Shown: piece after piece, positions 25,222 to 34,395 of the stretch | How the letters are laid out: each line of letters opens with the position of its first letter | Numbering within the stretch: the first letter of the stretch is position 1 | DNA from: Bacteroidota bacterium | GTDB taxonomy: Bacteria; Bacteroidota; Bacteroidia; Flavobacteriales_D; Crocinitomicaceae | Reading direction: 5' to 3' | NCBI GenBank assembly: GCA_030148165.1 | Contig: JASBTZ010000008.1 | Coordinates: forward strand, 270,241 to 334,240 | Length of the DNA: 64,000 nt | The notes under the pieces: model-generated | What the model saw: only the letters and a program-made list of their open reading frames with translations | What the model was told of the DNA's origin: nothing | The model's database searches: none | Translations under genes and position numbers: made by a program

Positions 25222-26532
25222 TTATGGAAATAACACTCCAGAGTAATCTGTAATCGAAGCGTATGGTATTATGGCGTTGTATTTCTTATTAACAGCACGA
25301 ATACATTCATTAGCCAATATTGCCATTCCCTTCGGAGTTGGATTTCTGCCATCTAATGAGAAAAATCCACCGGATACAAATTCACCCGAGAAGCTAACTC
25401 CATTTATTGTTAGTCCTAAACTTACTGAATTAAATACAGAATTAAAATCAGCAAGCGCAAAATTGTAGTTGTTTGAAATATTTCCAATAATTGTGTTGAA
25501 CTGATCAGTCTTTGTATGGATTTCATTTATTTCGTCGAGGGAGAGAACATATTCATCCGGTATAGGAACAATCGACCCCATCCCATAACACTTCACTGAA
25601 TCCAGCGGTATACCCAAATGGATCAGCTCACCCTCCACCAATTTACGTACTCCAAATGGTTCATTCTGATCTTCAACGGTAAAAGGATTGTCGCCTTCGA
25701 CAAATGTTATTCCCAATGGATTAAATACCTGGTTCATTGTCGCTGCATTCGCTGAATCGAGTGTAAGTCCATTGTATGGTATCGTAGTAAAGTAAGGGAA
25801 TTCGGTTATGTCAGGAATATTACACAGCACTCCTTTTGCACCGGAGGAACTAATGCTATTTACAATTGTTTCATAAGTTCCATTAAAACCAACACCTGCA
25901 ATACCAACCGCGGAAGGGATTGGCGAGCCTGTACCTCCGGATAAAGCATAATTCATGATGTCGTCGGTACCCAGATCACACAGGACAAACGTTGGGTTTT
26001 GAGATGTTACGTCTGATAGAATAGCGCTTGAACCGCCGGACCGAAATCGATCATACCAGGGATCGGAATATCCCGGGCTTAATACGTTCAGGACGCTTAT
26101 TCCTGGTATACCTATATTGTTAAAAGGACCTTGAGTAGCATAAAGATTTTGTGACCATGAACCAATACTTCCCTGGTTGGCTTTTCTAACCGGTGATAAA
26201 GAAGTTTCATTATTACAATCAGTCTTATAACCCATGATCAACTGGGATTGATCTTTCAGATTTATTCCAATTGACTGATCCGCTATCATCGGCTGATTAT
26301 AAGTAGTTCCTCCGACCACTTCAAGTTGCGTGTTAAAGATTGCTCCCAATGAGTTTGACTGGCCGTAAACAGATAGCGCATCGTCCATGTATCCCGCAAC
26401 ACGGTCTCCACCAACTGAAACAAAAACTGTAGGGTCAACTTCACCGGACGCAACGGGCGGCATATACTCTTTCTTTTTACATGCAAAGAAAACAGGACTA
26501 CTTAGTAATATGTAAAACAATGATCTTCTCAT
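25222..26532 (-). CDS. SGNH/GDSL-like lipoprotein with degenerate catalytic residues
   Basis: A 436-residue lipoprotein (FFAC, C18) with the layout of the GDSL lipoproteins that often accompany FadL in Bacteroidota. Block I reads VGGDRVAGYMDD at 40-51, where the family has a GxS nucleophile; here the Ser position is D43. Block III is LGTDDIM. Block V reads SLDGRNPTPKG, with N397 where the family has the catalytic His. Both nucleophile and His therefore appear lost, pointing to a substrate-binding pseudoenzyme. It lies 4 bp downstream of FadL. Confidence 0.75.
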   Translation of the reverse strand: MRRSLFYILLSSPVFFACKKKEYMPPVASGEVDPTVFVSVGGDRVAGYMDDALSVYGQSNSLGAIFNTQLEVVGGTTYNQPMIADQSIGINLKDQSQLIMGYKTDCNNETSLSPVRKANQGSIGSWSQNLYATQGPFNNIGIPGISVLNVLSPGYSDPWYDRFRSGGSSAILSDVTSQNPTFVLCDLGTDDIMNYALSGGTGSPIPSAVGIAGVGFNGTYETIVNSISSSGAKGVLCNIPDITEFPYFTTIPYNGLTLDSANAATMNQVFNPLGITFVEGDNPFTVEDQNEPFGVRKLVEGELIHLGIPLDSVKCYGMGSIVPIPDEYVLSLDEINEIHTKTDQFNTIIGNISNNYNFALADFNSVFNSVSLGLTINGVSFSGEFVSGGFFSLDGRNPTPKGMAILANECIRAVNKKYNAIIPYASITDYSGVLFP

Positions 26533-26536
26533 GATA

Positions 26537-27757
26537 CTAGAATTGATAAGTTAAGGATAATCCAGGTGAAACAACCATGGTTTCATACCTTCCGCTCAGA
26601 TTGGTTTCCAGATTCTTATCGTGTCTTGAAAACTGTGTGACCAGAACTGATGCATCGAGATTAAAATTGTCATTCAAGCGGTATCCAACGCCAGCTGTCA
26701 GGTTAATTCGATTTGCATCTGGTGTTTCCGGAGTAAGGTAACCATCCTGCACCGGCGTCAAAGCATAGGTCATACCCAGTCTTACCTGAAAGGCATCATT
26801 CAATGCGTATTGACCACCAAATCTAAAAGCAAAGGTGTTTTCGAACATCCTTGCCGATTTTGTATCCTCTAATGACTCCGTATTTTCCGCATAATCAAAA
26901 GCAAGCGTGTCATATGCTGACCAGGATGCATAATTCACGTCTCCTACTATATTTAATTTTTCTGTTGGGTGAACTTTGAAACTTCCTGTTATAACAGAGG
27001 GTAATGGGAGGGAAGAGGTGAAATCACCGGAAGGAAATTTATCGCTCAGGCTTTCGGGAACAGTAAAAGTGGCAGTCCCTTTTGATAAGTTCATGTCGAC
27101 TTTGGAACGATAACTTACACCAAAAGAAAGCAGATCCATAGGAGCGTAATAAACGCCTGCATTGAAGCCAAATCCACTACCTGTACCATTCAGTTCGGCA
27201 TTTGCGTAACTTCCATCCTGAAATTGTATAGGAATGTCTTTCTGAAGGTTGACCTGGCCGTAGCTATATACAAATCCTGCTCCTATGCCGAGTTTTTCAT
27301 TGATGCGGTAACTTACGGTAGGTTGGAAGAAGATCGACATTAGCTTAATTCGGGTAAGTACAAATCGACCCATCCATTCTTCCTGCCATTGAACAGTACT
27401 ACCAAATGGTGTATAAACGCCCAGTCCAAATGCAAGATCGCTTGAGTCTTTTAACTTAAAAGATCCGTAGACAGCGAAAGGTGTTCCTACGGGCGATTCG
27501 GTGTTTGCCTGAAGAAATGTGCTGTCTTCCGTAAAGGTCACATTTGAAAAGGTTGGTGTCATTCCAACAATAACCTGGTTCGATTCCAGCATAACAAGTC
27601 CACCTGGATTGTAAAATAGGGAAGAGGCATCTTGAATAAATGCAGATCCCGCACTACCCATTCCTTGTTGAACTTGTCCCTGTAGATTGACTTGGTAGCC
27701 TTGTGCAGAAACAGAAAGTGCGGCTATAATAAAAATGAGTGAACAGAGCTTGCGCAT
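26537..27757 (-). CDS. OmpP1/FadL-family outer-membrane transporter
   Basis: A 406-residue outer-membrane barrel. After the signal peptide the FadL-type N-terminal region is seen (GYQVNLQGQVQQGMGSAG, then SLFYNPGGL). Typical strand motifs GLGVYTPFGSTVQW and FGFNAGVYYAPMDLLSFGVSYRS follow, and the protein ends SPGLSLTYQF. FadL proteins let hydrophobic compounds such as fatty acids or aromatics cross the outer membrane. It is the first gene of an operon with the SGNH-like lipoprotein and the secreted esterase. Confidence 0.9.
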   Translation of the reverse strand: MRKLCSLIFIIAALSVSAQGYQVNLQGQVQQGMGSAGSAFIQDASSLFYNPGGLVMLESNQVIVGMTPTFSNVTFTEDSTFLQANTESPVGTPFAVYGSFKLKDSSDLAFGLGVYTPFGSTVQWQEEWMGRFVLTRIKLMSIFFQPTVSYRINEKLGIGAGFVYSYGQVNLQKDIPIQFQDGSYANAELNGTGSGFGFNAGVYYAPMDLLSFGVSYRSKVDMNLSKGTATFTVPESLSDKFPSGDFTSSLPLPSVITGSFKVHPTEKLNIVGDVNYASWSAYDTLAFDYAENTESLEDTKSARMFENTFAFRFGGQYALNDAFQVRLGMTYALTPVQDGYLTPETPDANRINLTAGVGYRLNDNFNLDASVLVTQFSRHDKNLETNLSGRYETMVVSPGLSLTYQF

Positions 27758-27845
27758 GCTTTAGTTTTGGGTTTCCCCAAATTTATGAAAAGTATGCGTA
27801 CTCCTTAGAGAACGTTAATAACTTGCTTTAATCTGTTGATACTCC

Positions 27846-30236
27846 TTAGCGGATAATGTTCAAGTGACCACTGATCATTTTACGTGCATCGTTCTTCTCG
27901 AGCTTGAAATCGATCTTCCAGGTATAAGTACCCTGAGGAACTATTTCACCATGGTATGTACCATCCCAACCAACTTCAGCATTGTACGATTCGAACATGA
28001 TCTCTCCCCATCTATTGAAAATGATCAAATGGAAGTCATATGGATCGAATCCAGAAACAAACACCGGTTGCCAGTTTTGATTATACTCATCTCCATCCGG
28101 AGTAAAGGTGTTCGGAATGAAATAGATTAATTCTTCCCATACCTGAATAGGAATATAAAGTGTATCTGTACAACCTAGTTCAGAGAATGCGATCAACATA
28201 ACCATATAACCTCCTGATTCTTCATCCGGGAATAGGTGTGTTGGATTCACTTCATTTGAAATCGGTGAACCATCACCAAAATCCCAGACATATGTTACCG
28301 CATCCTGAGTAAGGTTCGTAAAGTCAACTTCGGTATTCAAGGTAGACAGAATGGTTTCTGTTGTAATAACGTTTGCCGTAGGAATTACATCACCAATGAT
28401 GAGGGTATGAGTCACAAAAGACTGATTTCCACAATCATCAGTTATGCTGTAAGTTCTTGTAACTGTCTCTGGACAGAATCCGCCATCTGAGACTTCGCTA
28501 TAGAATGCTACTACCGGGTTTCCACAATTATCTGCTTCATCCGTAACTACACTCGGGTCTGGTGCAGGCAGCGTAATAAACTCCTGTGTCAGTGGGTTAC
28601 TGGCTGTTGGAGGTGTCTGATCATGCACCGTAATTGTCATCGATGATGTAGCTGTGTTACCGCAGTTATCTGTGTACGTCCAAGTTCGTGTAATAATTTC
28701 CGGACATGTTTGATTGTTCGAAACATCCACTCCGGTTACCATTCCTTGACCGTCACAGTTGTCCGTCCATTGAATATCCGTCATCCCAGGAATATCACTT
28801 GGACAATCCACCGTTATGTTAGCTGGTGTAGAGGCTAGAACCGGTGCTGTTATATCTTCAATGATAATATTCTGAGTTACATCAACATAGCTTCCGCATG
28901 TATCCTGAACACGATAAGTTCTTGTAATGGTTTCCGGGCAAGATAAGCCGTCTGATAGGTCACTTAACCAGGTAACGGTTGGTACTCCGTAGTCATCAGC
29001 CTCAGTTGTGATAACTAATGGATCCGGAGCTGGAACATCGGCAATACATTCAACATTGATATCCGGTGCGTTGCTTGCCGTTGGTGGCATATCTACGTAA
29101 ACAGTAGTTGGATACTGACATCCAACGTTGATTGACCAGCCACAGCTTAATCCAGGGTTAACAGCCATTAACGAAGTTGCCTGACAAGTAAAATCTCCTG
29201 CATCGTTGTTATCAGCATTTCCTGTTCTCGAGAAACTATAAGGGTTTCCACCAACTCCTTGACAAGGCATTGCCGCACCAGCACCTACCCATTCAGTTCC
29301 AAGTGTAATATTAAACCCATTGATCATCGTGTTGAACCCAGCTAGCTGAGCGGCGGTCCAACCCCAGGCACAGAAATCAACTACGTTTCCTACGTCATCG
29401 ATTACAATCGCCCATCCTGGACTTGTACCGTTCCAGAACATGTTCGAACCCCAGTAATTTGGGTCACCTGAATAATCCGTACGATAGTCTATCGCACAAG
29501 GCGCAAATGATGCAGGTAAATTCCAAAGTGTACTATTTACCGCATTTACATTTGTATAAGAGTTACTAATGGCGCATACCCATCCAGCCGTATTTACGGG
29601 TGTTGTGTAAAGATTTGTGATTTCGAGGTAATCTTCGTTGTTACCACCACCGAAGAATCCTTCAAGACCACACTCGGTAATTAAGATAGATCCACCACCA
29701 CCACCTGCTTGTCCGGATACTTGCACAAAGTAAGTAACTGAATCCGTTGTTAGGTTCGGTGTGATCAATACATCGGTAGCTGACATTTGGTTGCCCAGGT
29801 CATCATACCATCCGATTGTTCCCGTATATCCACTCGCTGTGAGGGTTGTACTGGTGTTATAACAAATGTTTGTTATACCTGAAACAGAAGGTTGCGGAGT
29901 CACATTTACTGAAAACGTATCTGAAACTACTGTTCCCGGACATGCGCTACATCTTGCGCTTACTGTATATAATGTTGTTGTAGTAGGATTAATGCTAAAT
30001 GCGGTTGAGGTTGTCCAGGGTTGAACCGTAGTGGCACCTGTGGTAACTTCAAATTCATAATTTCCTCCCGCACACGATCCGTTTGCCGAGAAAGTGACAT
30101 TTGCAGTGTCCCCTTCGCATATTCCAACCGGTACGGGTTGAATAAAGACTCCTGTAGCTCCGCATTGCGCTGAAGCTGAATTCGAAAGGCTAATACCGGC
30201 AAATAATAGTAGTAGGTATGTTAAATTCTTCATCAT
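27846..30236 (-). CDS. Large surface protein with type B T9SS (gliding motility CHU_C) domain
   Basis: A 796-residue secreted protein. Order of parts: signal peptide; Ig-like region to about 180; a lamin-tail-like segment (ILITECGLEGFFGG, then YLEITNL) about 183-330; HYR-like Cys-containing repeats about 385-640 with recurring CPETITRTY-type units; a PKD domain (YVWDFGDGSP) about 645-705; and a gliding-motility type B sorting domain (FIPNTFTPDGDEYNQNW to QGTYTWKIDF). Probably an adhesin or matrix protein. One base separates it from the small upstream gene. Confidence 0.88.
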   Translation of the reverse strand: MMKNLTYLLLLFAGISLSNSASAQCGATGVFIQPVPVGICEGDTANVTFSANGSCAGGNYEFEVTTGATTVQPWTTSTAFSINPTTTTLYTVSARCSACPGTVVSDTFSVNVTPQPSVSGITNICYNTSTTLTASGYTGTIGWYDDLGNQMSATDVLITPNLTTDSVTYFVQVSGQAGGGGGSILITECGLEGFFGGGNNEDYLEITNLYTTPVNTAGWVCAISNSYTNVNAVNSTLWNLPASFAPCAIDYRTDYSGDPNYWGSNMFWNGTSPGWAIVIDDVGNVVDFCAWGWTAAQLAGFNTMINGFNITLGTEWVGAGAAMPCQGVGGNPYSFSRTGNADNNDAGDFTCQATSLMAVNPGLSCGWSINVGCQYPTTVYVDMPPTASNAPDINVECIADVPAPDPLVITTEADDYGVPTVTWLSDLSDGLSCPETITRTYRVQDTCGSYVDVTQNIIIEDITAPVLASTPANITVDCPSDIPGMTDIQWTDNCDGQGMVTGVDVSNNQTCPEIITRTWTYTDNCGNTATSSMTITVHDQTPPTASNPLTQEFITLPAPDPSVVTDEADNCGNPVVAFYSEVSDGGFCPETVTRTYSITDDCGNQSFVTHTLIIGDVIPTANVITTETILSTLNTEVDFTNLTQDAVTYVWDFGDGSPISNEVNPTHLFPDEESGGYMVMLIAFSELGCTDTLYIPIQVWEELIYFIPNTFTPDGDEYNQNWQPVFVSGFDPYDFHLIIFNRWGEIMFESYNAEVGWDGTYHGEIVPQGTYTWKIDFKLEKNDARKMISGHLNIIR

Positions 30237-30237
30237 C

Positions 30238-30579
30238 TTATTTATGTGATTCTACTTCAATGAGATCAGCATCAAACATGCTTAGGTTTAAATTGATCTC
30301 TTTCGCTCTTACCAACACTTTATCGATCTCTTCGATCGTAATCTCCAGGTCATCTAGTTCATTCGCACTAAGAATTTCATAGAATTCATTCAGTCTATTA
30401 ATCAGATCTTCAACAATATAGCGTGCGTCTTCTGAAATAGGATCGTCAATTCCGAAGGATTGTTCCATCAGTATTTCATCCATTGATTTTTTACACTGAA
30501 TTTCACTTGATTGCTGTGCAGATACTGTTAACCCGAGCAGGATCACCGTGATTGCGGTTAGTAGTAGATTCTTTTTCAT
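30238..30579 (-). CDS. Small secreted helical protein upstream of the type B adhesin
   Basis: A 113-residue protein with a clear signal peptide (KKNLLLTAITVILLGLTVSAQ) and an acidic, helical mature part (VEDLINRLNEFYEIL, then LEITIEEIDKVLVRAKEINLNL). No known family. It is translated immediately before the 796-residue surface protein, with a 1-bp gap. The same small-plus-large arrangement recurs at 47-49.6 kb. It may be a periplasmic partner or chaperone for the adhesin, which is inference. Confidence 0.75.
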   Translation of the reverse strand: MKKNLLLTAITVILLGLTVSAQQSSEIQCKKSMDEILMEQSFGIDDPISEDARYIVEDLINRLNEFYEILSANELDDLEITIEEIDKVLVRAKEINLNLSMFDADLIEVESHK

Positions 30580-30732
30580 ATTGTTAGCTCTTGCTAATTG
30601 GACATGAATTTAGCTATTTATCAGCTGAATGCCAAGTCCTTTTATTATTGTTTTCATTAGATATAACGTAGATTTGAGTCTTAGGTTGCGTTGAATTCGT
30701 CTGAATTTGAGTATCTCGAGTGATCTGCTCCG

Positions 30733-30761
30733 TTGTTAATATGAAAAAATCATTATTTTTG
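30733..30761 (+). promoter_or_regulatory. Promoter of tRNA-Arg
   Basis: TTG (30733-30735), an 18-bp spacer and TATTTTTG (30754-30761) match the Bacteroidota -33/-7 promoter. The -7 box ends 26 bp before the tRNA. Confidence 0.65.
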
Positions 30762-30787
30762 CCGTCGCAAAGTCATTTTGCATCCCG

Positions 30788-30861
30788 GGTCGCGTAGCTC
30801 AGCTGGATAGAGCATCTGCCTTCTAAGCAGACGGTCACAGGTTCGAATCCTGTCGCGATCA
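30788..30861 (+). tRNA. tRNA-Arg (TCT)
   Basis: A complete 74-base cloverleaf: acceptor GGTCGCG pairs with CGCGATC (one G-U), the discriminator base is A, D-loop AGCTGGATAGA, anticodon loop CTTCTAA with anticodon TCT, T-arm CAGGTTCGAATCCTG. CCA is not encoded. Confidence 0.97.
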
Positions 30862-30867
30862 CTCTGA

Positions 30868-30902
30868 TCAAAGCGCTACCCAATGGGTGGTGCTTTTTTT
30901 TG
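30868..30902 (+). terminator. Terminator of tRNA-Arg
   Basis: AAAGCGCTACCC, loop AAT and GGGTGGTGCTTT pair over 12 positions with two G-U pairs, followed by a run of T. It lies 7 bp after the tRNA. Confidence 0.85.
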
Positions 30903-31081
30903 TGAGCCGAATCTGAGTTTGCTCAAGTGAGGATCAAGGAAAAAGCGGCTAAATCGCGTAGCGATAGTGCTTTGATCCACTGCACGTCGTTCGCGAGGGA
31001 TCACGGAGTATTCCTGCTTGCTCAAGTGAAAACTAAGAGCAAACCCAACACTCATTCAATGTTATTCGTTAATTTGTTGAC

Positions 31082-32674
31082 GTGAAACACCTTATTTTCA
31101 TACTACTATTACTTTCGACTTTTCATTGCTTTTCCCAAAGTCCAGGATTGAATTGTGAGTTGGGCTTTAACAATAATTACAGACAGCTGAGTCAAGGCGT
31201 GGTCTTGGCAGGAGAACATTCCTACATGCTAGAACGCGAGTCCGTTGCAAATTCATTCTTTACATACTGTTATTTAAAAAAGATCGACACGACAGGGAAT
31301 GTGCTTTGGTCCGAAAACATAATGCCGTCGTTTCACGAGTATACGGATATGAAGGAAATAATAGTCTCCGAAAATAATGATATATACGTCCTTGGTTGGG
31401 GGACTCAAATGTGTGACGTTGGTACTTTTTCTGATTTCTTTATAAGTAAATACGATTCAAATGGAAACGAATTATGGACCAGAACCTGGGCCGAACAAAA
31501 CTGGTTTGACTTTAGTTTAAAAGGATTGAAGATGATTGGTTCCGGAAATTTAAGTTTGAGTTTCACTGACAACATTAACAACCCAAATGAGACCAGGATA
31601 TATAGCATTAATGGTACAGGAAGTTTAATAGATAGTCTTATTGTATCCAAGCCATTGCTGGATGGAATAGATAGTCTTGTTGGCTTCAATAGAATAGGTT
31701 TTCAACAAGATTCACTTTTTGGTTTCGATAACTCAGGAAACACGTCTGTATCCAGATCTTTCAGTTCGGATATTCAGGATATCCAGGTTCTAAACGATTC
31801 ACTATATGTATTGACGATTGACAGTATCTATGTGTTTGATTCGGGTTTTCAGCTTATTAATGGAACTGACCTGGTCGGTTATTCCAAATACAGCCACTTA
31901 AGTGTATCTACAACGAATGTTGAATTCGCGAGTAATTCAGGGGCATCTCTTTCTATTCATGTCTTGGATCATAACTTACAGGTTGTAAGTACAGAAACTA
32001 TTGCTTTGCAATTGACTACGGAGGACCACTTTAACTATAATGATGAACACATTTCAATAGTACGCCTTCACGATTTAACTTCCTATACTGCAATACGGTA
32101 CCTTGACTATTCAAGGAATTCATCTCAAAATACAGTTGTAAATACAACTGACATTGGTGTCATTGATCTGGTTGCGACACAAACAGAGGTGACATACGCA
32201 GGGAATCCGGGAGTTTACACCATTAAAATTTGGGCGGATGCCTTAGTAAAAAACTATGGTGATAATATTTTAGATGCATGTAGGATAAATCATGTTGTCT
32301 CTCCATGGGGAATTTGCAATGCAAGTGTTTATACCGAGCAATTTTCAAATCTAAATCTTCAACCAAACGATTCAGCATGGATTAGTTTAGGACTCATTCA
32401 CTACGACACAGAATTCTTCGGAGACACTATTTCATGGGATGTTTGTGCGTATACCAGCCACCCAAACTATGTATCGGACCTGAATGTACCCAATGATGAT
32501 TATTGCGAATTGTTTATATTGGGTTATGTCGGCATGAATGAATTAGATTTAAATAGCAAGAAGCTAGTTAGAGTAATTGACTTGATGGGACGTGAAACAG
32601 AAGATAAGCCCAACACTGTGCTGATCTACATCTACTCAGACGGTACAACAGAGAAAGTGTTTAGGGTGGAGTGA
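31082..32674 (+). CDS. Secreted protein with propeller-like body and atypical short C-terminal tail
   Basis: A 530-residue protein read from a GTG start, with signal peptide KHLIFILLLLSTFHCFSQ. The body has repeating strands like a beta-propeller (IYVLGWGTQMCDVG; SKYDSNGNELWTRTW). It ends in a short tail VRVIDLMGRETEDKPNTVLI, then YIYSDGTTEKVF, instead of a full type A sorting domain. The same tail closes the protein at 56519-57847. It is probably surface-exposed or secreted through T9SS, but function is unknown. Confidence 0.75.
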   Translation: MKHLIFILLLLSTFHCFSQSPGLNCELGFNNNYRQLSQGVVLAGEHSYMLERESVANSFFTYCYLKKIDTTGNVLWSENIMPSFHEYTDMKEIIVSENNDIYVLGWGTQMCDVGTFSDFFISKYDSNGNELWTRTWAEQNWFDFSLKGLKMIGSGNLSLSFTDNINNPNETRIYSINGTGSLIDSLIVSKPLLDGIDSLVGFNRIGFQQDSLFGFDNSGNTSVSRSFSSDIQDIQVLNDSLYVLTIDSIYVFDSGFQLINGTDLVGYSKYSHLSVSTTNVEFASNSGASLSIHVLDHNLQVVSTETIALQLTTEDHFNYNDEHISIVRLHDLTSYTAIRYLDYSRNSSQNTVVNTTDIGVIDLVATQTEVTYAGNPGVYTIKIWADALVKNYGDNILDACRINHVVSPWGICNASVYTEQFSNLNLQPNDSAWISLGLIHYDTEFFGDTISWDVCAYTSHPNYVSDLNVPNDDYCELFILGYVGMNELDLNSKKLVRVIDLMGRETEDKPNTVLIYIYSDGTTEKVFRVE

Positions 32675-32723
32675 TATTTAACTCCAGCATCATTTTTGCT
32701 GTAAACAGAACAAAATTGACAAC

Positions 32724-33134
32724 ATGAACAAACTACTGATACTACCCACATTGCTTTTATCGTTGCATGGAATCGCTCAAAAAGATACGGTCAATGTGGA
32801 TGCAATGAGTCCCATTGAAGAAGTGTTTAGCGGCGAAACCGATAAAGAACCTGAGTTTCCCGGCGGTTCGCAGGAAATGATGAAATGGATTTCAGAAAGT
32901 GTGAACTATCCGGCGCAAGCTGTAAAAGACTCGATTGCAGGAAAAGTTTACGTTCAATTTATCGTTGAGAAAGATGGTACCCTGAGTGAAATTGAGATTA
33001 TTCGTTCCCCTCATGTATTATTATCGGATGAAGTCACTCGTCTTGTAAAAGCAATGCCCAACTGGAGTCCGGGTAAATTTGAAGGCGAGACTGTTCGTGT
33101 TCGCTACATATTGCCCATTAATTTTTCATTGTAA
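32724..33134 (+). CDS. Periplasmic TonB C-terminal-domain protein
   Basis: A 136-residue protein with a signal peptide and a single TonB C-terminal domain: EPEFPGGSQEMMKWI, YPAQAVKDSIAGKVYVQFIVEKDG, IIRSPHVLLSDEVTRLV and MPNWSPGKFEG. There is no N-terminal membrane anchor for coupling to ExbB/ExbD, so it is a stand-alone domain of the kind common in Bacteroidota and not a classical TonB. Its partner is unknown. A paralogous domain occurs at 57928-58680. Confidence 0.85.
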   Translation: MNKLLILPTLLLSLHGIAQKDTVNVDAMSPIEEVFSGETDKEPEFPGGSQEMMKWISESVNYPAQAVKDSIAGKVYVQFIVEKDGTLSEIEIIRSPHVLLSDEVTRLVKAMPNWSPGKFEGETVRVRYILPINFSL

Positions 33135-33135
33135 T

Positions 33136-33160
33136 AAAAAGGGAGCCGTGGCCCCCTTTT
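33136..33160. terminator. Bidirectional terminator between convergent genes
   Basis: AAAAAGGGAGCC, loop GTG and GCCCCCTTTT form a stem with one bulge, with A/T tracts on both sides, serving the TonB-domain gene and the T9SS gene that converge here. Confidence 0.65.
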
Positions 33161-33178
33161 CAATTTTTAAAACAATCT

Positions 33179-34123
33179 TTATTGTTTAACGATCTTCGTT
33201 GTTTTTGAACGAGTTCCGTCTTTGTATAGAACAGAAACCAAATAGATTCCTTCTTTTAGATCAGCAATGTTCACAGAAGAAGAAGTTTCTTGGATGACAA
33301 CTTTTCCGCTGATATCCGAAATAAGAACCTTTTCAAAGTCGTTTGCTGGAGTAATTACGTTAACAAAATCAGTTGCTGGATTCGGGAATACACTGAACGT
33401 ATTGTTGTTTTCCTCATTCAATCCAACGTTTCCGGTTAAATAAGTACCGTATTGGGTAGTTCCTTGGAATGTAGTAAATGTGGTCATTCCGGCTACCGGA
33501 TAATGAATTCCTGCTTTGAACCAAATATAAATCTGGACGTCGTAATCAAGTGTTCCACCTGAATAAGTATCTGTATAAATTTGGGTAAGATAAACTCGAA
33601 GAACATCGTTGTAGGTTCCGTTTGGAGTTATTAGTGTACCATAACCATCACAGTCCCAGGTTGTGTTCCCTGCTCTTGTGAATGGAAATCCACCAGATGT
33701 AAATGTAGCTAGGTGATCATCTGTTCCATTCGTTCCCATTGTTAACGGATATTCGAAGTAAGTCATGTCATTAGAGTAAGTAATAACCGTTCCACCTGCG
33801 TCCATTCCCCAGATATATTGTCCTGCAGCTGATTGATCCCAATAAATGGATGCACCTCCCGTTGGATCATCTTGTGAAAGGTTTGCCTGAGGGAAGGTTC
33901 CCGGAGGAGATGTGTAATCAATTGTTCCCGTTGCTTGTGTAGATACGGTAGAAATATCCCATGTTTGTCCTGCGCCTGCACTTCCCGGAGAGGTGTAGGT
34001 AGACTGAACATAGTCATATGACTCACCGATGTTACCGTTTAAGTCTGCGCCGGTTAAAGTTACCTGACCAAAACTAATTCCAGCAATGGTCAAGCTGAAT
34101 AATGAAATGTAGAGTTTTCTCAT
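33179..34123 (-). CDS. Secreted T9SS cargo protein
   Basis: A 314-residue protein with signal peptide RKLYISLFSLTIAGISFGQ and an all-beta passenger domain (about 20-230). The sequence motifs (TWDISTVSTQATGTIDY, GNTTWDCDGYGTLITPNGTY) look like a jelly-roll surface domain seen in other Flavobacteriales. It ends with a type A T9SS domain from about 235 (FSVFPNPATDFVNV). No catalytic motif is visible. It lies 45 bp from the convergent TonB-domain gene. Confidence 0.83.
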   Translation of the reverse strand: MRKLYISLFSLTIAGISFGQVTLTGADLNGNIGESYDYVQSTYTSPGSAGAGQTWDISTVSTQATGTIDYTSPPGTFPQANLSQDDPTGGASIYWDQSAAGQYIWGMDAGGTVITYSNDMTYFEYPLTMGTNGTDDHLATFTSGGFPFTRAGNTTWDCDGYGTLITPNGTYNDVLRVYLTQIYTDTYSGGTLDYDVQIYIWFKAGIHYPVAGMTTFTTFQGTTQYGTYLTGNVGLNEENNNTFSVFPNPATDFVNVITPANDFEKVLISDISGKVVIQETSSSVNIADLKEGIYLVSVLYKDGTRSKTTKIVKQ

Positions 34124-34364
34124 GTGTTTGATTTTTAAATGTTCCTGTAAGGTACGGAAATATATATAAGTCCTATTCGGTCAGCGTCTTGCATTATCAA
34201 AAGAGCTGTGTGGAAGAATTATTTTACCGGTGCCTGTAACTTTTTCAAGACTTAAGCATCTTACTTATAATAATAACAGTTTCAACCGATGTCTGCATCT
34301 TGATAGAAACGTTTTCATAAGTACAGTTTATAGGTTAGGTATAGTTTTAGCAGCGCAGATATCC

Positions 34365-34393
34365 AAAGACCCCGACTTTGTTGGGGTCTTTTA
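34365..34393 (-). terminator. Terminator of the dehydrogenase gene
   Basis: AAAGACCCC and GGGGTCTTT with a 10-base loop form a strong stem immediately after the stop codon of the minus-strand gene. Confidence 0.75.
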
Positions 34394-34395
34394 GT

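Noticed and set aside
27799..27849. Direct repeat TACTCCTTAG (27799-27808 and 27840-27849) after the type B adhesin
   Set aside because: Only 10 bp, with no insertion between the copies that would mark a mobile element.
30919..31029. Direct repeat TTGCTCAAGTGA (30919-30930 and 31018-31029) after tRNA-Arg
   Set aside because: A 12-bp repeat about 100 bp apart with no integrase or insertion between; not enough for an attachment site.
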